Of a stretch of 64,000 bases of DNA, positions 56,968 to 64,000 are shown in pieces. A program made the position numbers and the translations under genes. The notes below the pieces were generated by a model. It saw only the letters and a program-made list of their open reading frames with translations, was not told the DNA's origin and did not search any database. Positions within the stretch are counted from its first letter, which is position 1; each line of letters starts with the position of its first letter. Location of the stretch: positions 1 through 64,000 of the forward strand of contig BDDC01000198.1 of the NCBI GenBank assembly GCA_001662425.1, written 5' to 3'. The DNA comes from Chlamydomonas sphaeroides (lineage: Eukaryota; Chlorophyta; Chlorophyceae; Chlamydomonadales; Chlamydomonadaceae).

Positions 56968-59900
56968 TTAAACGGCAGCCGGCTGGCGCACGGGCGCCAT
57001 GGGCTTGCCCGACAGCAGCGACGCGGCCGCGCGCTCCGCCACCATGACGGTGGGGGCGCCCGTCTGGCCGCCGGGGATGCGCGGCAGCACCGAGGCATCC
57101 ACCACGCGCAGGCCGTCCACACCAAACACCTGCGGGCGCGGCGCGGACAGCAGGGCGGCGGTGGTGCAGGGAGAGTGAGCGCCGAGCACCACGGCGCGGG
57201 CGCGCTCGCTGGCAGGGGGAGGACGGGCGAGCGCGGCCACGCCGTGGGCGACCGCCGGGCGCCGCGCGCAAGGGGCGCCCCGGGTCATGCCCTGTTATCA
57301 AACCCGGCCCGGCCAGCCAAAAGCTGCCCCGCATCGACTGCCGTGCGGCCGCAGCGCACCTTGAGGTCGGCGCTCGACACGACGGCGCCCTTGGCGGGCG
57401 AGGTGCCCATGGCGCAGGTGCCGACCAGGGCGTTGCCGGAGTGCACGGTGCGGCGAATGTACTCCTCCAGGTCCGAGTCACTCGAGGCGCGCGCGCCGGG
57501 GAACGTCTCCTGCGGAACGAGGGCGGACGGTAGGGCCAGCTCGCGGGACGCCCTCCTTAGCTGGCGCGCAGCCCCTGCCCGCGTGGAGAGACGCCAGGCT
57601 CTCCATAGCGGGGGCCCAGCCGCTTTGCCCCAGCCTTTGACGCCATGCCTAGCTGGCCCGCATCCCTCCTGGTTGCTCAGCCGAGCGAGCCAAGCCCCGC
57701 CTCAGCTGCCGCACCTCCTGCAAGTACTTGGCGAGCGGGCCCTGGCGGACCACCTCGCGCGCCAGCTTGAGCGCCGCCTTTAGCGTCTCCATGTCAGCGG
57801 GGTCAGAGAGGTAGTTGATGTTGATGGCGGGGTTGACCCACGGGTCGGCCGTCTTGAGGCCTGGAGGGCGGGGCGCATATGGCGGGGGCGGTGTCGTGCG
57901 GATGGGGCTGGTGAAGCTAGGACAGTGGCTCGAACTCGGTGTGGAGAGCACGTGGACGGCATTGCAGGTGTCGAGCGTGCTGGGGCGTGGGGCTGGCGCT
58001 ATCGGGTACTCACCCACGCTGCCCTTGCTCTTGGCCTGCGGGACGGGGCATGCAGCGGTCAGCAAGGCGGCACCACCGCACAACAATTCCTTGCACAGCA
58101 GCAGCAGCAGCAGCAGCAGCATCAAACGCACACAGAGCACCATAGAAGCATATTCTTACGCGGATGGCCAGCAGCTGCATGGTCACGCCGCCGGGCCATG
58201 CGCGGCCCTCCTTCTTGAGCTCGCCGAAGATCTTGTAGCTCTTGACGCCGTCGGGGTCCAGCGCGCAGCCGGGCACGAAGCGCATCTGCAGGTCGGGCTC
58301 CGAGTGCGCGGCTGCGGGGCCCAGAGGAGCGAGGGCAGCGGCGGCGGCAGTGCGGTCGAAGGCCAAGTGGGCAGGGCAGCAGGCACGGCACGCAGACAAG
58401 CAAAGCAAAGGCAGGGCGCCTGGCGGCGCGGAAGGCGGTGCGACGGCAGGCAGACGTTGTGCGTGTGTTTGTGGGAGAGCTACTATCAGAAAACGCTCAC
58501 GGGCCCCGTGGGGGCCTGGCGCTGTCAGCGAATCTCTCCCGGGTGTGATATATGCCCCATTTGAAACTCAGCCGCCACGCGTGCAGGCGAGCCGAGGGAT
58601 TAACAGGGGCACATGCAGCTGTCGCTCCCCAACCCCTTCCTCCCCCGCCTGTTCCCACCTCGCGGCCTCCCTGCCCAGCCCCAACGCCTTGCATGCCGAC
58701 CCCAGGCTGGTGCGCACCCAATCCCTCCTCGCTATCTCACACGGCTCCGACTAGCACAGCCCCGCCGCGGCACCCACCGCTGGTGCGCACGAAGGCGCCG
58801 TGGTCGCAGCCGGTGGTGGCGAGCGGGCCGGTGCGGTTGACCAGGTACTGCAGCACAGCGCCCAGCTTGATGTTGCACTTGGCGTCGTAGATCTCACTCG
58901 TCACCGACAGCTTCTCGAACTCCGGCTTGGCCCTGGGGGCGGTCGGGGATAGGAAACCAACACCCGGGCCGCAAGCAGCGTCAGGGTCCATCGGATGCCA
59001 GCTACTGGCTGGGTGCATGTTTCATGCGCCCAGCGCAAACGGGCGGCCGGGCCCGGCGGGGCTCGGCTGCGTTGCATGGGAGGCGTTCATCCCCAGCCCG
59101 CTAGCTAGGCCTCCACGCGCCGCTGCCAAGCGGCCTCCAGGCGCTGTAAAGCCCTCGGCCGGCACCAGCCGGGGCCCGGACGCTGCCATGGCCTGCGAGC
59201 GCCCCCGCCCCCACGCCGCTGCGCCCTCCCCCCCGGCCCCACCTGGCGGCCAGCACCGCGGCGGGGTGGTCCTGCAGGTTGGAGCCCAGCGCCGCCAGGT
59301 CGGACACCACGTTGATGCCGTGCTCGCGCAGCGCAGCGGCGGGGCCGATGCCGCTGAGCATGAGCAGGTGCGGCGTGTGCACGGCGCCCGTGCACATGAG
59401 CACCTCGCCGCCGGGCGCCAGGTGGGCTGCGGGGGCCGGGGAGCGGACGCACCCAGGGTGAGGCGTGGTGACATGCGCAGGGAGGGAAAGGCGGATGAGG
59501 GGCGACGTGCTGGCCTCACAGGCCCGCAGGCCACCGCGGTGTGCAGGGAAGGGCAGCGGGCAGGGCCGATGTTCCTTGGTGGCGGCACCCGGCGGCCCGC
59601 GCCCAGACCCAGCTACCGGTACGGCAGCTCGTGGCGCGGCTCCACGCATGCGTGGCTTCCTACAGCAGCTTCGGACATGCAGGAGCCCGGCTGTCCGGCA
59701 ACGTGCGGGAGCACGGTTGCCAGCTCCCGCACCCCAGCCGCTGTGACGCGCCAGCCCGGCAACCAGTACCAGTCTGGGGCGCTGCAGCAGCCGCAGTCCA
59801 CAGCTCTTGGCTGCAGCGCCAGAAAGCCCCAGGCCCGCTGTGCCCTGGACCCATGCTGGCACGTCAGCGGCTGGGTGCACAAGGCCGGCTGGCCGCCCAA

Positions 59901-62900
59901 CTCACACCGCAATGCCTGGCGTGGGCACCCCAGGCTGCAGCAGCTGCGTGAAGCAGTCCCTGCCGCCGCCAGCGCGCCACGCGGACCTCCGATGTATGCC
60001 AGAACCCCGACCCTGGGCCCCAGGCTGCTTGCCGCTGCCTACAGCAGCTCCCCAGCCGCCCCAGCCGCCAGCGCGCGACGGGCTCTCACCGTTCTGGCGC
60101 TCGCCAAACTGCTGCATGGCGTACTCCACGCCCACGGCGCGGGGGCCGGAGGCGCCCTTCTCCGTCGCAATCTTGGTGGTGCGCGCGCCCGTCACAACCT
60201 GCGGCGCGCGGTGCGTGCGGATCGTCAGGGTTTGCTAGCCAGCACAGGCGATGCTGCCGCCGCAGGGGCTGCCATGTGGGTCGACGAGCCCTGCGCCGAG
60301 GGGCGGGGGCCGACGGGCCCTATGCCAAGGGGGAGACACGCTCTGCTGGCTTGCGCACCTTGAGGTTGCCGCGGGTGAGCGCGGGCTTTAGGTAGGTGCG
60401 GTACGTGTCGGCGCGCTGGCCCTTGTTCTGCGACACCTGGAACTCGCCAAAGCCCTCCTGCGGGCGCGAGGCGGTTGGGTTGGGGCGGGGACGGGGAGCA
60501 AGGCGTGAGCATGCTGGGCGGGGGCTTCGGCCGTGACTAGTGGGCTGCGGACAGCGCATCGTGCGCCGCCTGCCGCGCCGCTGTAGGCAGGCCCGGCCAT
60601 TGCCGGACCGGCATGGTTGCTGCAGCGCTAGCCGGCCCGGGCCATTGAGCTGTGTGCGCTACGTGTTACGACGTATGTGTGAAACCAACTACGCAAACAG
60701 CTGCAGGAACACAGGTTCCGACACAGAAAGCCAGCTAGTCCCACCTGAGGGCGGCTCCAGTCGTTGAAGTCTGTGGGCCCCCGGGCAGAGGCATCGGCAG
60801 GCACGGACCGAGGGATTGACCAACCAGTCGTCGTGCATACAGGACACAACGTTAGTACGGCACGGTAGATCAGAGCATGTACCATGAGAACCACGGACAA
60901 TCTCGAATTATCCGTGAGCAAGCCCGGGCCCATTCCAACGGCAGGCAGTGCAGGGAGCAGCGGCGCCTCGGCACGCACACTGACTACACCGGCTGCCACC
61001 CGCCGCGGTACAGTACCTGTGCTGCCCGCCAGCCGTGGCGCCGCCCAAGTCCCCACATCCGACGCTCACCCGGGTTGGCCTTCATGCCGGCGGCCGCCGC
61101 GGCCCTGAAGAACTCCTCGTGCAGCACATTGTCATAGCGCGGCTGCTCCACGCGCATGGTGCCCGTCTGGCCGTGGAAGGCTTTGGGGCCTGTACGCAGC
61201 GGCAGCAGTTGGCACAAGGCTACAAGTGATCACGGCACGCAGGGGACGCAGCGCCCACTGGTGCAGCGGGACACGTGCCGCGCCGTGGCCCTGATCCAGC
61301 GGATTCCAGCTCCAGCGCAGCCTCAACGCACTCCACTTGCAAGCCCGCCCACGGCAGCCGACCCGCTGCCAGGGGGCACTGTGCGCATCCCACAGCCTGC
61401 CAAGCAACGATGCGCGCACACGCACCGTTGCCGTAGCACTCGGATTGGACAAAGAAGTCGAGCACGTCCTTGCTGCCCCAGCCCTCCAGGCCCCAGCTGT
61501 CGTAGTCGGCGGGCGAGCCGCGGTGGTACAGCGTGGCGTTGGTGCCCGAGGAGCCGCCGAGGAGTCGGCCGCGAGCCAGGTAGATCTGCGGGGCGCAGAG
61601 CAGCAGGGGCAGGCGGTGAGAGCCCGTTTGGGGAGCGAAGGCTCGTGTCGGCAGACAGCTGAAGGCTGGGTCAGGTGTGCCCTGCGCTGCTGCAGTGGCC
61701 TCGCATGCTGGTGGGGCATCGCTGGTGCGCAGAAGCGTCCCGTGTCATCCGATGGAGCCCAGCCGCCGAGCTGCACTCCGGCAGCGACCAGCCACGCAGC
61801 GCGACTGGCCGCCGCCTTGCACGCTGCGCCGAGCTCCCTGCTCAAACCCGTCCCCGGCAAGAGTGTGCCGATCTCCGCATGGGCGAGAACGCTGCTGCGC
61901 AATGGTGGCGCAGCAGCGTGTGTGCTGCCGGGACCGGCCGGTGCTGCAGGACGAACGTGCCCTGTTTCCACAGCCCGCCGCTCGGGATGTGCCCGTGCCG
62001 CCGGCATCCATGCCTCGACGCCGGCGCGCCGGTTGGCTGTCCCCAAAACATCAGCCCAGCGACCATGTGGGTCCGCCCGTCGGCCCTGCGCCAGCGGAGC
62101 CCGCTCCAGGCCCCGCCGCTACCGCTGCCGCTGCCGCACCTCGCGAGCCACCAGCTGCTTCTGGGTGAGCGAGCTCATCCCCCAGTCCATCACCGGGTGC
62201 CCGAACAGGCGAGCAATGCCCGCGGGCACAGCCACCTCCATGGAGTCGCCCGAAGGGCCGGCCTGCAGGGCGTTTGGCAGCCGGGGATCAGCCAGAGCAG
62301 GGTGGAGGCGGCGCGGGGTGGCGGGGGCACTGGGGTAATGAGGCGGGCTGGCGGAGGGGGGGGGCAGCTGGCGGGCTTGCACAGGAGCTGTAGGAGGGTC
62401 GGTGGCATGTCAGACGGTGTGGCACACGGACGCAGCTGTTGCTGCGGCGTACCTCCAGCACCAGGACCTTCTTAGTGCCATCGGCAGACAGCTTGTTGGC
62501 CAGCACGCAACCCGCCTGGCAACGGGGTGTGGGCGTCAGGCAGCACGGGAGCAGCGCGGCACGTCGGGGTCCGGCGGGGGCCAGAAGGCACCTCGTCAGG
62601 ACGGCAACGCACTCCGCAAGCAAGATCAGCCGCCGTTGAATGCACTCGAGCGCGAAGGGACAAGGGGCCGGCCGCAGCGTCGACTCACAGTTCCGCCTCC
62701 CACGATGACATAGTCGAACTTCTCTCCGGCGGCCGGTGCAGACGCACGCACCGCGAGCGAGCGACGGGTGATGCCTGGGCGAGGGAAGCAGCTCAACCGG
62801 CTGTACTTGCGGCGCAATCGGCTGCATGCAAGCGCCGTGGCGAGCTTCCTGGCCACGCACCCGCACGACGAGAGGCCCGCGGAAGCGTAGCCGATCGTGT

Positions 62901-62915
62901 CGATTGCAGCATCAT
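56968..62915 (-). CDS. FAP: Fatty acid photodecarboxylase (GMC oxidoreductase family), plastid
   Basis: A light-driven flavoenzyme that decarboxylates free fatty acids to alka(e)nes in algal chloroplasts. Sixteen exons (62915-62861, 62774-62689, 62515-62453, 62262-62140, 61585-61426, 61189-61070, 60770-60745, 60457-60359, 60198-60090, 59426-59243, 58932-58778, 58311-58160, 58035-58014, 57860-57715, 57509-57360, 57129-56968) join in phase to 603 residues. Residues 1 to about 30 form a transit peptide ending near SLAVRASA. The FAD-binding motif is VGGGTAG (about 43-49), with GGSSGTNATLYHRG and LRVVDASVLPRIPGGQTGAP as GMC signatures. The residues that mark FAP are present: Cys384 in TTGCDHGAFVRT (Chlorella Cys432) and Arg404 in LQMRFVPGCALDPDGV (Chlorella Arg451). 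That argues against another GMC oxidase. Two exons are only 22 and 26 nt. The extreme N-terminus is the least certain part. Confidence 0.95.
58096..58119. repeat. (CAG)8 microsatellite in a photodecarboxylase intron
   Basis: Eight CAG units on the plus strand, in the short intron between exons 12 and 13 of the photodecarboxylase gene. The repeat is noncoding in the gene model. Confidence 0.9.
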
Positions 62916-63735
62916 GGTTGCTGGCTTGAGCAGCACCTGGCCTTGCACGGCGCGGGCCTGAAAGACCCTGCTGCTACGTGATCACGGCTGTGTTGATAAG
63001 TATGACAACTACAGCAAAGGCATTCGGCGCGCCTCGAGGCACGGTAGAGGCGAACAAACAAAAGTCCACCCCAGATCTCCCGGAAGAAGTTGTCACTGAA
63101 CAGTCCTTCTCATTAAGCACAGCAGCATATACTGTTTTAACGACAATTGCTCGACCGGGTAGCGCAACCCAGGCAGCGCTCTCTCGCGCAGCCCGTGGAA
63201 CGAATGGTGAAAACAAGCGAACTCACTCTCGCGATTGCACAGACTGGGAGCAGCCGAAGCAACAGGCGGTGAGGGCGACCCAAGGGTCGTCGACGACATG
63301 GCGAACAGGAGGCCTCCTGGTGGCGAAGGTGTCCGAACGCCCTGTCCCAGTGCTTTGCTGTCCATAATCGGGCTCCGCGACTCAAGCAGGAGCTCGCCGA
63401 GCAACAGCGGTAGGTTGGGCCAAGGAAGCGGGCGCACCCCGAGGCTTGCCGTTGTGCCGACGACAATCGTTCCAGGCCTGATTCGGCACTGTAGAGCGTC
63501 TCTCACAAAGTGCCTTGCGCGTGGAGCCTTCTAGAAGCTAGGCCGTCAAACCCAACGGTCGAGGTGACCTCATCTGGCATCGGGTGCGCGACGCCCCCAG
63601 CACAATGCTGCCCGCCCCCAAGGCACTTGCGGACATGCACCTGGCGCATTTGACACCACATCAGCACCCGGGCTTGCACGACAAGCATAGCCAACCCGCC
63701 GCATCACAGAAAGAGACCCCACAGCACCCCACGAC
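62916..63735. promoter_or_regulatory. Divergent upstream region of photodecarboxylase and the next gene
   Basis: 820 bp between divergent start codons. The part from about 62990 to 63140 is noticeably AT-richer than its surroundings, as expected for a promoter. I see no element I can name. Confidence 0.45.
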
Positions 63736-64000
63736 ATGGCAATCAGCACCTCCGCCAACGGCGGCGCCTCGGCGCTGCCCACCGTCACCAAGGTGCGCGC
63801 GCCTGCACGCGCGGGAAGCAGCCGAGGCACAGCACCTCGCGGCGCCTGCGCTTCCTGCGGCTTCACTTCTCCCCCAACATCCCCCGAACACCTCTCGCTC
63901 GCGTGCCCCGGTCCTCCGCACGCAGCTGCCTGATGACGTGCAGCCCGAGGTGCGCGCACTGATCGACACGCTGCAGCGCTACAAGGCCGCCACCGAGGTG
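63736..64000 (+). CDS. Unidentified gene, 5' end only
   Basis: The ATG at 63736 opens MAISTSANGGASALPTVTK, ending at a GTGCGC donor after 63792. An acceptor at 63923-63925 starts a second exon that reads LPDDVQPEVRALIDTLQRYK to the window edge in phase 0. Too little is visible to name the product. The helical second exon with a Pro-Asp start could belong to several families. The gene continues to the right. Confidence 0.5.

Overview
This is GC-rich nuclear DNA from a green alga (Chlorophyta, most likely Chlorophyceae). Nearly every gene is cut by many short GT-AG introns with GTGAG/GTGCG donors. TGTAA, the usual chlorophycean polyadenylation signal, lies downstream of several genes. Coding sequence is Ala/Gly/Gln-rich with G/C third positions, and the gene set is plant-like: ferredoxin-dependent glutamate synthase, fatty acid photodecarboxylase, organellar glutaredoxin and KDM5. 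I rebuilt exon models by hand from family conservation, splice consensus and codon phase; all joins reported for the confident genes keep phase. There are two assembly gaps (24104-24501 and 34649-35018).

Layout: 222-4926 (-) 5' part of a DBP10/DDX54 DEAD-box helicase running off the left edge; 5224-6629 (-) CPYC glutaredoxin with a transit peptide; 7917-9175 (-) small ubiquitin-like-domain membrane protein; 9867-15441 (+) large unidentified membrane protein lacking a resolved 5' end; 17101-34385 (+) a 28-exon KDM5/JARID1-type protein of about 3,744 residues; 35381-36100 (+) decayed Fanzor (eukaryotic TnpB-like) remnant; 36686-45018 (+) complete ferredoxin-dependent GOGAT, 17 exons; 46985-50774 (-) and 51089-54512 (+) two head-to-head vanadium haloperoxidase/PAP2-type paralogues with signal peptides; 55388-55583 (-) a fragment of a third copy; 56968-62915 (-) complete fatty acid photodecarboxylase, 16 exons; 63736-64000 (+) start of an unidentified gene.

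Functionally the window mixes ribosome biogenesis (DBP10), plastid metabolism (GOGAT for ammonium assimilation; photodecarboxylase for light-driven hydrocarbon formation), redox (glutaredoxin), chromatin (KDM5-like) and secreted halide/phosphate chemistry (PAP2 pair). No operon-like organisation is expected. The most notable observations are: a KDM5-architecture protein whose JmjC domain has lost the third iron ligand and the 2-oxoglutarate lysine; a haloperoxidase-like pair whose intron positions have diverged at four sites while all vanadate-site residues are kept; a 94-bp perfect repeat linking one of them to a distant fragment; and a Fanzor remnant.
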